The notes under the pieces are model-generated. The model saw nothing but the letters and a program-made list of their open reading frames with translations. It was not told the origin of the DNA and did no database searches. This document shows positions 56,815-64,000 of a DNA stretch of 64,000 nucleotides, piece by piece. Within the stretch, counting starts at the first letter, position 1, and each line of letters starts with the position of its first letter. The position numbers were made by a program, and so were the translations under genes. Source of the DNA: Cellvibrio fontiphilus_A (lineage in GTDB: Bacteria > Pseudomonadota > Gammaproteobacteria > Pseudomonadales > Cellvibrionaceae); contig NZ_JBHRTF010000002.1 of the NCBI RefSeq assembly GCF_042646205.1, forward strand, positions 372,001 through 436,000. Direction: 5' to 3'.

Positions 56815-57822
56815 ATGAACAGCCCTAAATCTTCCCGCCGGCCCACCAAAGCCGCCCCAGCCCAGCCAGTTGATAAAGCGGCGCTTGCGGCCAAACCGAT
56901 GCAGCCCCAAAAGAACCGCACTAAAGTCGTTAAAAGTCGCGAAATTGGCGGCCTTGTCGCCAAAATCCAGCAAAAGGCACCAATTTACTGGCGCCTGATG
57001 CGCATGGATCGCCCCATAGGAACGCTGCTACTGCTCTGGCCGACCTTGTGGAGCCTGTGGCTGGCTGCCAAGGGTATGCCGCGTTTGGAAAACCTGGTGA
57101 TTTTTACCCTGGGTGTGATTGTGATGCGCTCTGCCGGCTGTGTGATCAACGACTTTGCCGACCGCAAGATTGACGGCAGTGTGCAGCGCACCAAAAACCG
57201 TCCGCTGGCAACGGGCGCAGTGTCCAGCCGCGAGGCGTTTGGTTTGTTTATCGGCCTGTGTTTGGTCGCATTTGCACTGGTATTAATGACTGACCCGCTC
57301 ACCATCAAACTGTCGGTTGGCGGCCTGCTGCTCGCCTTTTGCTACCCCTTTATGAAGCGTCACACCCACCTGCCACAGGTGGTGTTAGGGGCTGCATTTG
57401 CCTGGGGCATCCCCATGGCGTTTGCCGCCGAAGCGGGCGCGCTGCATGAAAATATCTGGCTGGTGTATTTGGCGGTAGTGCTCTGGACGGTTGCCTACGA
57501 CACCTTTTACGCCATGGTGGACAGGGATGACGACCTGAAAATCGGGGTTAAATCCACTGCGATTTTATTTGGAGAACAGGATCGTTTGATGACCGGCATA
57601 CTGCAGGGTTTAACTCTGTATGCGCTGCTACTGGTGGGCAATCGTTTTGAGCTGGGACTCTACTATTATTTGGGTTTGGCGGTAGCGGCAGCGCTGTTTA
57701 TCTATCAACAATGGCTGATTCGCTTTCGCAACCGCGATGCCTGCTTCAAGGCCTTTTTAAATAACAACTGGGTTGGTGTTGCAATATTTGCCGGTTTGGT
57801 CGCCGATTATTCGCTGAAATAA
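56815..57822 (+). CDS. ubiA: 4-hydroxybenzoate octaprenyltransferase
   Basis: A 335-residue integral membrane enzyme that attaches the polyprenyl tail to 4-hydroxybenzoate. Two aspartate-rich motifs hold the Mg-pyrophosphate: NDFADRKIDGSVQRTKNRPL and YDTFYAMVDRDDDLKIGVKST. About nine transmembrane helices follow the RLMRMDRPIGTLLLLWPTLW opening. A basic, proline/alanine-rich N-terminal extension of about 58 residues precedes that opening, longer than usual; a downstream start is possible. Directly follows ubiC, so the two early ubiquinone genes form an operon. Confidence 0.95.
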   Translation: MNSPKSSRRPTKAAPAQPVDKAALAAKPMQPQKNRTKVVKSREIGGLVAKIQQKAPIYWRLMRMDRPIGTLLLLWPTLWSLWLAAKGMPRLENLVIFTLGVIVMRSAGCVINDFADRKIDGSVQRTKNRPLATGAVSSREAFGLFIGLCLVAFALVLMTDPLTIKLSVGGLLLAFCYPFMKRHTHLPQVVLGAAFAWGIPMAFAAEAGALHENIWLVYLAVVLWTVAYDTFYAMVDRDDDLKIGVKSTAILFGEQDRLMTGILQGLTLYALLLVGNRFELGLYYYLGLAVAAALFIYQQWLIRFRNRDACFKAFLNNNWVGVAIFAGLVADYSLK

Positions 57823-57856
57823 ACCGCTCAGGGGCTCGACGCTGGAATTTTCAGAC

Positions 57857-57874
57857 TTGTCATAAATATGTAAC
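57857..57874 (+). promoter_or_regulatory. Pho box upstream of phoB
   Basis: TTGTCATAAATATGTAAC matches the PhoB consensus at 13 of 18 positions, with both half-sites in phase. A -10-like TTAAAT follows 10 bp downstream (57885-57890), the normal PhoB-dependent arrangement. It implies autoregulation of phoBR. Confidence 0.72.
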
Positions 57875-57951
57875 ACTGAGCTTATTAAATAAGCTGCAAC
57901 AATAGCTTCATGAACCGTGAAGCCTACCGTAGCTTTATTAGGCAGAAGATT

Positions 57952-58650
57952 ATGACTGGTCGCAAAATCCTTATCGTCGACGATGAATCCGCTATTCGCG
58001 ATATGTTGCGTGTAGCGCTGGAAATGGCTGAATACCAGGTGCTGGAAGCCAGCAATGCGCAAGACGCCCACGGCCTGATTATCGATGAAAAACCCGACCT
58101 GATTCTGCTGGATTGGATGATGCCCGGCACCAGTGGTATCGAACTGGCGCGCCGCCTCAAGCGCGATGAAGTCACCGCCAATACCCCCATCATCATGCTC
58201 ACCGCCAAAGGCGAGGAAGATAACAAGATCCAGGGCTTGGAAGTAGGCGCCGACGATTACATCACCAAACCCTTCTCCCCGCGTGAGCTGGTCGCCCGTT
58301 TAAAGGCGGTACTGCGCCGCGCCGACCCGCAGATTACCGCCGCGCCGATTACCGTGCAGGGCCTGTGCCTTGACCCTGCAAGCCACCGGGTCACCATCAA
58401 TGACCAGTCTGTGGATATGGGCCCTACCGAATACCGCTTGCTGGAGTTTTTTCTCACCCACCAGGAAAGAGCCTATACTCGCAGCCAATTGCTGGATCAC
58501 GTCTGGGGCGGCAATGTCTATGTGGAGGAGCGCACGGTGGACGTGCATATCCGCCGCCTGCGCAAAGCCCTGACCATCGACGGTCACGAAGACCTGATCC
58601 AGACTGTGCGCGGAACAGGCTATCGTTTTTCTACTCGCATCGAAGCCTGA
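57952..58650 (+). CDS. phoB: Phosphate regulon response regulator PhoB
   Basis: A 232-residue OmpR-class response regulator. The receiver domain has the acidic pocket (ILIVDDES), the phosphoacceptor Asp54 in DLILLDWMMPG and Lys in DDYITKPFSPREL. A winged-helix DNA-binding domain (about 130-230) ends with VDVHIRRLRKAL and TVRGTGYRF. ATG 57952 gives the normal length; a start at 57910 would add 14 non-conserved residues. phoR follows after 147 bp. Confidence 0.96.
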   Translation: MTGRKILIVDDESAIRDMLRVALEMAEYQVLEASNAQDAHGLIIDEKPDLILLDWMMPGTSGIELARRLKRDEVTANTPIIMLTAKGEEDNKIQGLEVGADDYITKPFSPRELVARLKAVLRRADPQITAAPITVQGLCLDPASHRVTINDQSVDMGPTEYRLLEFFLTHQERAYTRSQLLDHVWGGNVYVEERTVDVHIRRLRKALTIDGHEDLIQTVRGTGYRFSTRIEA

Positions 58651-58667
58651 TTGTATCAAGTTGCAAG

Positions 58668-58774
58668 TTTTCGGGAGCGGGCAAGCCTGAGCGACAATCG
58701 GAGACAGGATGTCGACGATTAGCCCCCATGGATGGGTTTATGGCGTGTCGCGCAGGCTTGCCCGCTACCGAAAA
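58668..58774. repeat. Palindromic dispersed-type repeat between phoB and phoR
   Basis: 28-base outer arms (from TTTTCGGGAGCGGGCAAGCC, and its complement ending CTACCGAAAA) match at 26 of 28 positions. They enclose a 51-base centre with shorter repeated words (ACAGGATGTCGACGAT, CATGGATGGG). Such ATGGATGGG/ACAGGATGTC palindromes recur between genes in many marine and soil gammaproteobacteria. It fills almost the whole phoB-phoR gap. Confidence 0.7.
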
Positions 58775-58797
58775 CGGATCGACACTGAGAGGCACTC

Positions 58798-60081
58798 TTG
58801 TTAAAAGGTTTTAGCGCTGAGCTGCAGCGCATTCTGATTATTCTCGCCATCTGCAGCCTGATTGGGTTTTTTAGCGACAATTACGCCCTGTGGATGTTGC
58901 TGGGCTGCGGCGTTTACATCCTGTGGATGCTCTGGCAAATGCGTCGCCTTAACCAATGGCTGCTCAAGCGCGAGAGCGAACACCCACCCGAAGCCAGCGG
59001 TATTTGGGGGCAGGTGTTCGACAATATCTACCAGCTGCAGCGCGACCAACGCATCGAAAAAGACAACCTGCAAGCCGTTATCAAACGCATCCAGGAAATC
59101 AGCTCCGCACTCAAAGACGGCCTGATTATTTTGGACGCGCGCGGTTGCCTGGATTTTTGGAACCCCGCAGCGCACCGCATGCTCGCGCTCAATACCAAAG
59201 ACCAGGGCCAATCGGTGATCAACTTTATCCGCCACCCCAAGTTTGTCGCCTACTTTGAAGAGGGTAATTACGGCGAGCCGCTGGAAATTCCATCGCCGCG
59301 TTTTTCCTCCAAACACTTGCAGTTCCAAATCACGCCCTTCGGCAAAATGGAGCGTTTGATTGTGGTGCGCGATGTCACCCAGCTGCACAATCTGGAAAAA
59401 ATGCGCCAGGATTTTATCGCCAACGTCTCCCACGAATTGCGCACGCCACTCACCGTGATTAACGGTTATGTAGAAACCCTCGCCGATAACAACACTACGC
59501 CGAGCTGGAATAAACCCCTGCAACAAATGCTGCAGCAGGCCAAACGTATGTCGCTGCTGATTAACGATTTACTGGTGCTGTCCAAACTGGAAACCACCGA
59601 GGCAGGGCACAACCACAAACCCATTAATATTGAACAGCTGTTGGCCGTTGTTAAAAGCGAGGCCGATGTGCTGGGCAAGGAGAAAAACCAACAGCTCACC
59701 CTGGTGTGTAACAACACCACCAAACCCCTGCTACTGCAGGGCAATGAAAAGGAATTGCACAGCGCCTTTTCCAATCTGGTGATTAACGCCATCAAATACA
59801 CCCAAGCCGAGGGGCGGATCAGTATCTTGCTGTGGCAGGATCAAAAACACGTCTATGTATCGGTCAGCGATAACGGCCCGGGCATAGAGGCCCAGCATAT
59901 TCCGCGCCTGACCGAGCGTTTTTATCGCGTGGATGCCAGCCGCAATAGCGGCACTGGCGGCACTGGTTTGGGCCTTGCCATAGTTAAACACGTATTGATG
60001 CGCCACTACGCCGAATTAAAAATCACCAGTGAACCGGGTAAAGGCAGTATGTTTATTTGTGTTTTTGCGCTGCCGCAATAA
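58798..60081 (+). CDS. phoR: Phosphate regulon sensor histidine kinase PhoR
   Basis: A 427-residue inner-membrane kinase that phosphorylates PhoB. Two closely spaced N-terminal transmembrane segments (12-24 and 29-46) have almost no periplasmic loop, as in PhoR. A PAS domain (about 95-190) is followed by HisKA with His212 in ANVSHELRTPLTV and the ATPase domain (N box NLVINAIKYTQ, G boxes DNGPGIEA and GTGGTGLGLAIVKHVL). Translation begins at TTG 58798 with AGAGG 5 bp upstream. Confidence 0.94.
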   Translation: MLKGFSAELQRILIILAICSLIGFFSDNYALWMLLGCGVYILWMLWQMRRLNQWLLKRESEHPPEASGIWGQVFDNIYQLQRDQRIEKDNLQAVIKRIQEISSALKDGLIILDARGCLDFWNPAAHRMLALNTKDQGQSVINFIRHPKFVAYFEEGNYGEPLEIPSPRFSSKHLQFQITPFGKMERLIVVRDVTQLHNLEKMRQDFIANVSHELRTPLTVINGYVETLADNNTTPSWNKPLQQMLQQAKRMSLLINDLLVLSKLETTEAGHNHKPINIEQLLAVVKSEADVLGKEKNQQLTLVCNNTTKPLLLQGNEKELHSAFSNLVINAIKYTQAEGRISILLWQDQKHVYVSVSDNGPGIEAQHIPRLTERFYRVDASRNSGTGGTGLGLAIVKHVLMRHYAELKITSEPGKGSMFICVFALPQ

Positions 60082-60120
60082 ACCTGCAGCGCACTTTTTG
60101 TGACTGGCTTCTGCATATAA

Positions 60121-60175
60121 CCAAAATTCGAACCTGCTACCCAAAGTCCTACCGTTTTGACCAAAAGTCGGACTC
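60121..60175. promoter_or_regulatory. Three-copy 20-bp-phased repeat upstream of the LPMO gene
   Basis: CCAAAATTCG (60121), CCAAAGTCCT (60141) and CCAAAAGTCG (60161) begin exactly 20 bp apart and share CCAAA-(A)-nTC, with AAC/TAC/GAC following. Regular two-turn spacing suggests tandem binding sites for a regulator. It lies about 140-190 bp before GTG 60313. Confidence 0.5.
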
Positions 60176-60312
60176 GTCAAATACAACGTTGTCATTTTAG
60201 ACTCGCTGCTGTTGCATCGTTTTGCATTGCCTGTGCGCATGCAGATGCACTGATGTTGCCGCGCCACCCGAGTGGCACCGGTATCACCTTTAATCCCAGC
60301 AGGAGACCTAGA

Positions 60313-61509
60313 GTGAACAAGATCAATAAGTGGCACTCACATCTCAACCTGAAAAGTTGTGGTGTATCCGCCCTAATCATCAGCCTCAGTTCGTTGTTTG
60401 CCGTCAGCCAAGCCAATGCTCACGGTTTTGTGTCATCGCCCAAAAGCCGTGTGATCCAATGTAAGGAAAACGGTATCGAAAACCCCACCCACCCGGCATG
60501 TATCGCCGCCAAAGCAGCGGGTAACGGCGGTTTGTATACGCCGCAGGAAGTGGCCGTGGGCGGTGTGCGCGATAACCATGAGTTTTTTATCCCGGACGGC
60601 CGCCTCTGTAGCGCCAACCGCGCCAACCTGTTTGGTATGGATTTGGCCCGCACTGACTGGCCAGCCACCAATGTGTCTGCCGGCCCGCTGCAATTTGTAT
60701 GGACCAATACCGCGGCGCACAAAACCATGTACTTCCGCTATTACATCACCCGCGAAGGTTACAACCACGCCCAACCGCTGCGCTGGTCTGACCTCGAGTT
60801 AATTTACGATTCTGGCAAAGAGCCAGCTGAAGCGACTTCACTGCACACTGTGCCCATGCCACCGCGCACCGGTCGCCATATTGTGTACAGCATTTGGCAG
60901 CGCGACTGGGAATTGGATGCAGCCGAAGGTTTCTACCAATGTATCGATGTGAACTATGGTGGCAGCAGCAACTCCTCAGCAGCGTCCTCTACGCCGAGTT
61001 CTGTACCCAGCTCATCCGTTGGGTCAGTGGCCAGCTCATCGCTCGCCTCCAGTGTGTCAAACAACACCTGTGCCGGTCTGGGGATTTGGAATCCAACCAT
61101 CGCCTACCAAAACCCAACCCAAATCCAACACAACGGCAGACGCTATCAGGCTAACTATTGGACCCAGGGCAATAACCCCGCAACCAACAATGGCCAATAC
61201 AACTTCTGGCTGGATTTGGGCGCCTGTGTTGGCGGTGTGACCTCGTCATCCTCTTCAGTGGCGTCAGTTGCACCCAGCTCTTCCAGCGTCAGCAGCCAAG
61301 CGGCATCTTCATCTTCAGTCGCAACCGGCAACTGCAGCTCACCGGCCTACGTTAATGGCGCCACCTACACCACCGGTGCCTTGGTACAAAACGGCGGCAG
61401 TGAATACAGCTGTACCGTGGCTGGCTGGTGTACTGTCGGCGGGCCTTACGCACCGGGCACTGGCTGGGCCTGGCAAAATGCCTGGTCGCTGGTTCGCAGC
61501 TGTCAATAA
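60313..61509 (+). CDS. lpmo10A: Lytic polysaccharide monooxygenase AA10 with CBM5 and CBM73-type modules
   Basis: A 398-residue secreted copper enzyme that oxidatively cleaves crystalline polysaccharide, most likely chitin. The signal peptide ends at Ala36, exposing His37 (AHGFVSS) as the N-terminal copper ligand; the second ligand is His136 (NTAAHKTMY) and the axial residue Phe207 (EGFYQCID). The AA10 domain covers 37-216; poly-Ser linkers separate a CBM5 (about 253-305, WNPTIAYQNPTQIQHNGRRY) and a CBM73-like module (about 341-397). The architecture and ligand numbers match C. japonicus LPMO10A as I recall it. GTG 60313 has AGGAG 7 bp upstream; a longer frame from 60157 would spoil the signal peptide. 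Confidence 0.94.
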   Translation: MNKINKWHSHLNLKSCGVSALIISLSSLFAVSQANAHGFVSSPKSRVIQCKENGIENPTHPACIAAKAAGNGGLYTPQEVAVGGVRDNHEFFIPDGRLCSANRANLFGMDLARTDWPATNVSAGPLQFVWTNTAAHKTMYFRYYITREGYNHAQPLRWSDLELIYDSGKEPAEATSLHTVPMPPRTGRHIVYSIWQRDWELDAAEGFYQCIDVNYGGSSNSSAASSTPSSVPSSSVGSVASSSLASSVSNNTCAGLGIWNPTIAYQNPTQIQHNGRRYQANYWTQGNNPATNNGQYNFWLDLGACVGGVTSSSSSVASVAPSSSSVSSQAASSSSVATGNCSSPAYVNGATYTTGALVQNGGSEYSCTVAGWCTVGGPYAPGTGWAWQNAWSLVRSCQ

Positions 61510-61593
61510 CAGCGTCGCCGCTGTCGATAACAGCAGCTAGCGCCAGCCGGAAACGTCCTGCAAGTCTGTTCCGGCTGGTGCGGTAAATAAAGC

Positions 61594-61623
61594 AAAACGG
61601 CCACTGTCTCCAGTGGCCGTTTT
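61594..61623. terminator. Bidirectional terminator between the LPMO and ABC exporter genes
   Basis: Perfect 13-base arms AAAACGGCCACTG/CAGTGGCCGTTTT with loop TCTC. Confidence 0.88.
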
Positions 61624-61638
61624 GTTTGGGTTAACCGG

Positions 61639-63393
61639 CTATTGCTCGCTATTTGATTCGCTCTGGAACTGCAAACGCGCCAGTTGCTGATAGAGTTCGC
61701 TGTGGGCAAGCAGCTCATTGTGGGTGCCGGTGGCGACAATACGCCCCGCTTGTAACACCAGTATGCGATCCGCATTCACCACGGTGGAGAGGCGATGGGC
61801 AATCATAATGGTGGTGCGATTTTGCATCAGTCGCTCCAATGCCTGCTGCACCATCTGTTCACTGTTGGAATCCAAGGCACTGGTCGCCTCATCCAATAAT
61901 AAAATCGGACGATCCGCCAATATCGCCCTGGCAATGGCGATACGCTGCTTCTGACCGCCGGATAAACGCAGGCCACGCTCACCCAAATCGGTATCCAGCC
62001 CCTCGGGCAACTGCTGGATAAACTCCATCGCAAAGGCTGCTTCGCAGGCGGCAATCACCTGTTCATCACTCGCCTCAGGCCGGGCATAACGCAGGTTATC
62101 GCGCACACTGGCGGCAAAAATCACCGGATCTTGGGGCACCAGGGCGATGCGCGCACGCAGCGCTTGCAGGTCAGCGGCTTTAAGGTCAACACCATCGAGC
62201 AGCACACTGCCACCAAGAGGATCGTAAAAGCGCTGCAACAATTGGAATAAGGTGCTTTTGCCCGCTCCCGAAGGCCCCACCAGCGCCACTTTTTCACCCG
62301 GATTTACGCGCAGATTAAACCCCTTGAAGATCGGTGTATCCGGGCGCGATGGATAGGCGAAATAGACATCGCGCAGCTCCACCAAGCCGGCCGCTGGCGG
62401 CAAAGGTATTGGATGAGCAGGCAGCGGCAGGCTAGACTGGGTGGTCAATAACTCCACCAATCGCTCAGTCGCACCGGCAGCGCGCTGCAAGTCGCCAATC
62501 ACTTCCGAGATAGTGCCCATAGCGCTGGCGACAATCACCGCGTAAAAGATAGAAGCTGAAAGTTCACCGGCACTGATACGCCCGGCCAACACATCATGGC
62601 CGCCCACCCATAAAATCAGCGCCACTGCACTAAATACCAAGGTAATCACCGCCACTACCAGAAACGCCCGCTGTTGCACACGCTTGATGCCGGTGGCGAA
62701 GGTTGCCTCCACTCGCTGGTTGAAAGCCGCGGCCGCGGCCGACTCATGGCCATAGGCCTGCACCGTGCGGATTTCGTGGATCACCTCGTCGGTATAGGCG
62801 CCTACATGGGCAACCGAATCCTGACTGGCGCGCGCAAGGGTTCGCACCCGGCGACCAAAGGCGATAATGGGCACCAAAACAAAGGGAATCGCCACCAATA
62901 CCAGCGCGGTCAGCTTGAGGCTGGTAACCGCCAACATCACCAATCCCCCCAGCAACAAAAGTGCATTGCGCAGCGCCATAGATACGCTGGAGCCAATAAC
63001 GGTTTCCAATTGTGTGGTGTCGTTGGTGAGGCGTGAAAGCACATCGCCCGTGCGATTTTGCTCAAAAAAAACCGGTGACAAACTCAACAGGTGGGCAAAC
63101 ACCCGGCGGCGCAAATCGGCGGTGATGCGCTCACCCAACCAGGAAACCAGATAAAACCGCGCATAGGTGGCGAGCGACATAAGCACAATTACCAACAGCA
63201 GCCCCAGTAACGCCAGATTCAGGAGTTCCGGGCTACCCGCGACAAACCCTTTGTCGATCACCTGCTTCAGGCCCTGCCCAATCAGCAATACACAGCCGGC
63301 GGCAACCACCAGGGCAACCAAAGCCGCTGCGATACGGGCTTTATAGGGGCTGAGCAAGTCCAGCAAAATCTGGCGACGCGTTAAACCGGGCAT
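61639..63393 (-). CDS. ABC exporter, fused permease-ATPase (MsbA/ABCB type)
   Basis: A 584-residue half-transporter. Six transmembrane helices (residues about 15-310, with the coupling-helix stretch FFEQNRTGDVLSRLTNDTTQLE) are fused to an ABC ATPase: Walker A GPSGAGKSTLFQLL, signature RLSGGQKQRIAIARA, Walker B ILLLDEATSALD, switch His in IAHRLSTV. It works as a homodimer, exporting lipids or drugs; the substrate is not deducible. ATG 63393 has AGGA 7 bp upstream, trimming a 20-residue non-conserved extension. Convergent with the LPMO gene. Confidence 0.93.
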   Translation of the reverse strand: MPGLTRRQILLDLLSPYKARIAAALVALVVAAGCVLLIGQGLKQVIDKGFVAGSPELLNLALLGLLLVIVLMSLATYARFYLVSWLGERITADLRRRVFAHLLSLSPVFFEQNRTGDVLSRLTNDTTQLETVIGSSVSMALRNALLLLGGLVMLAVTSLKLTALVLVAIPFVLVPIIAFGRRVRTLARASQDSVAHVGAYTDEVIHEIRTVQAYGHESAAAAAFNQRVEATFATGIKRVQQRAFLVVAVITLVFSAVALILWVGGHDVLAGRISAGELSASIFYAVIVASAMGTISEVIGDLQRAAGATERLVELLTTQSSLPLPAHPIPLPPAAGLVELRDVYFAYPSRPDTPIFKGFNLRVNPGEKVALVGPSGAGKSTLFQLLQRFYDPLGGSVLLDGVDLKAADLQALRARIALVPQDPVIFAASVRDNLRYARPEASDEQVIAACEAAFAMEFIQQLPEGLDTDLGERGLRLSGGQKQRIAIARAILADRPILLLDEATSALDSNSEQMVQQALERLMQNRTTIMIAHRLSTVVNADRILVLQAGRIVATGTHNELLAHSELYQQLARLQFQSESNSEQ

Positions 63394-63534
63394 AGGAGTT
63401 TCCTGCGGCAGGGACGGATCAGCAGGATGTTGGGGAGGGCAACGCAAAAACAAGCAATCGGGTCAGGCTGATGACCTTTGTCAGCCATCAAACAACCTGC
63501 AACATGGGAGAAAATCAGTAATCTGCAGGCAATA

Positions 63535-63564
63535 AAAAAGGCGAGATTTGCATCTCGCCTTTTT
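63535..63564 (-). terminator. Terminator after the cold-shock gene
   Basis: 13-base arms AAAAAGGCGAGAT/ATCTCGCCTTTTT with loop TTGC, 27 bp past the csp stop. Symmetric, so it could also work on the plus strand. Confidence 0.88.
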
Positions 63565-63590
63565 AATCACACTTCTAAATCCGTAAGGAA

Positions 63591-63800
63591 TTAGATAGCG
63601 GTGATGTTTTCAGCCTGTGGGCCTTTTTGGCCTTGGGTCACAGTGAAGCTAACTTTTTGGCCTTCAGCCAGGGTTTTGAAGCCTGAACCAGAAATAGCAG
63701 AGAAGTGAGCGAAAACATCTGGACCAGATTCTTGTTCGATGAAACCGAAACCTTTAGCTTCGTTGAACCATTTTACAGTGCCAGTAGTAGTTTTAGACAT
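63591..63800 (-). CDS. CspA-family cold-shock protein
   Basis: A 69-residue single-strand nucleic-acid chaperone. RNP1 KGFGFIEQ and RNP2 DVFAHFSAI motifs lie in the five-stranded cold-shock domain. The end VTQGQKGPQAENITAI is typical. The roughly 200 bp upstream (63801-64000) shows no gene and probably encodes the long 5' leader common in csp genes. Confidence 0.95.
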   Translation of the reverse strand: MSKTTTGTVKWFNEAKGFGFIEQESGPDVFAHFSAISGSGFKTLAEGQKVSFTVTQGQKGPQAENITAI

Positions 63801-64000
63801 AGTGTTACCTATTAATACAAAAGTAAGGATTACCCCGAGGGGCGATTGTGCTGGAAATGTGGGAATTACTTATGTAAACAGGCCAAAATTCTATTACTGG
63901 AACTTCGAAATGTGGTGCATAAATATTAGACGTACTTTCAAGCTGGAACCCAGTCTACACGCGTTTCCACCAAAGTCAATGATTTAACTTTTGCCGGGCA

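Noticed and set aside
60195..60205. Possible Pho half-site (TTGTCATTTTA) upstream of the LPMO gene
   Set aside because: Only one half-site. The second 11-bp repeat is not present, and there is no reason to expect phosphate control.
61200..61330. TCTTC/AGC-rich repeat in the LPMO gene
   Set aside because: Poly-serine linker codons between carbohydrate-binding modules.
63801..64000. Possible small plus-strand frame after the cold-shock gene
   Set aside because: No RBS or conserved features. Better explained as the cold-shock gene's long 5' leader.

Overview
The window is a gene-dense piece of a gammaproteobacterial chromosome of moderate GC. It most likely comes from Cellvibrio or a very close relative. 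The evidence is a PL11 rhamnogalacturonan lyase with a C-terminal CBM2 and an AA10 LPMO with CBM5 and CBM73-type modules, both joined by the poly-serine linkers typical of Cellvibrio CAZymes, on a Pseudomonas-like housekeeping backbone. No rRNA, tRNA, CRISPR array, prophage or intact insertion sequence was found.

Layout. 1-3.6 kb: the end of a Fe3+-type ABC ATPase, then a pirin, a DoxX protein, a YqaA-like membrane protein and a periplasmic binding protein. 3.6-14.5 kb: a conserved block, LysM protein-dprA-tsaC-hemF-aroE facing def-fmt-rsmB-trkA-lpd. 14.5-20.3 kb: a secreted S9 peptidase and gmk-rpoZ-spoT-ridA. 20.4-24 kb: a visibly AT-rich stretch with a small HTH-like protein and a two-gene unit ending in a 908-residue LTA-synthase-type phosphotransferase. 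24-34.2 kb: a TRAP binding protein, uvrD, two small sorting-tail proteins, a CPBP membrane protein, a class C beta-lactamase-like hydrolase and a RoxA-like di-haem cytochrome. 34.5-41.3 kb: a DUF4156 lipoprotein and ppk and ppx with rgl11A lodged between them. 41.4-48.4 kb: secB-grxC-rhodanese facing gpmI-envC-ctpA-yibQ. 48.5-52.7 kb: hisB-hisH-hisA, then hisF separated from them by an opposing PEP-CTERM gene. 52.9-60.1 kb: two uncharacterised genes, a dicarboxylate symporter, HU, ubiC-ubiA and phoB-phoR. 60.3-64 kb: the LPMO, an MsbA-like ABC exporter and a cold-shock protein.

How the genes connect. phoB and ppk both have good matches to the PhoB box just upstream, which ties polyphosphate synthesis to phosphate starvation; the box also argues for a downstream GTG start for ppk. 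The two genes with PEP-CTERM-type tails (28.3-28.8 kb and 50 kb) both have near-perfect sigma-54 promoters giving similar leader lengths. They and a neighbouring gene with a tail of similar architecture also carry TGTGA-N6-TCACA palindromes upstream. This small surface-protein regulon is the most system-like unexplained signal in the window. Two palindromic dispersed elements (at the hisH stop codon and between phoB and phoR), a three-copy 20-bp-phased repeat upstream of the LPMO, and the AT-rich LTA-synthase-like pair also stand out.

Most starts were chosen from ribosome binding sites and family length. Statements about families rest on recalled motifs, because no database search was possible.
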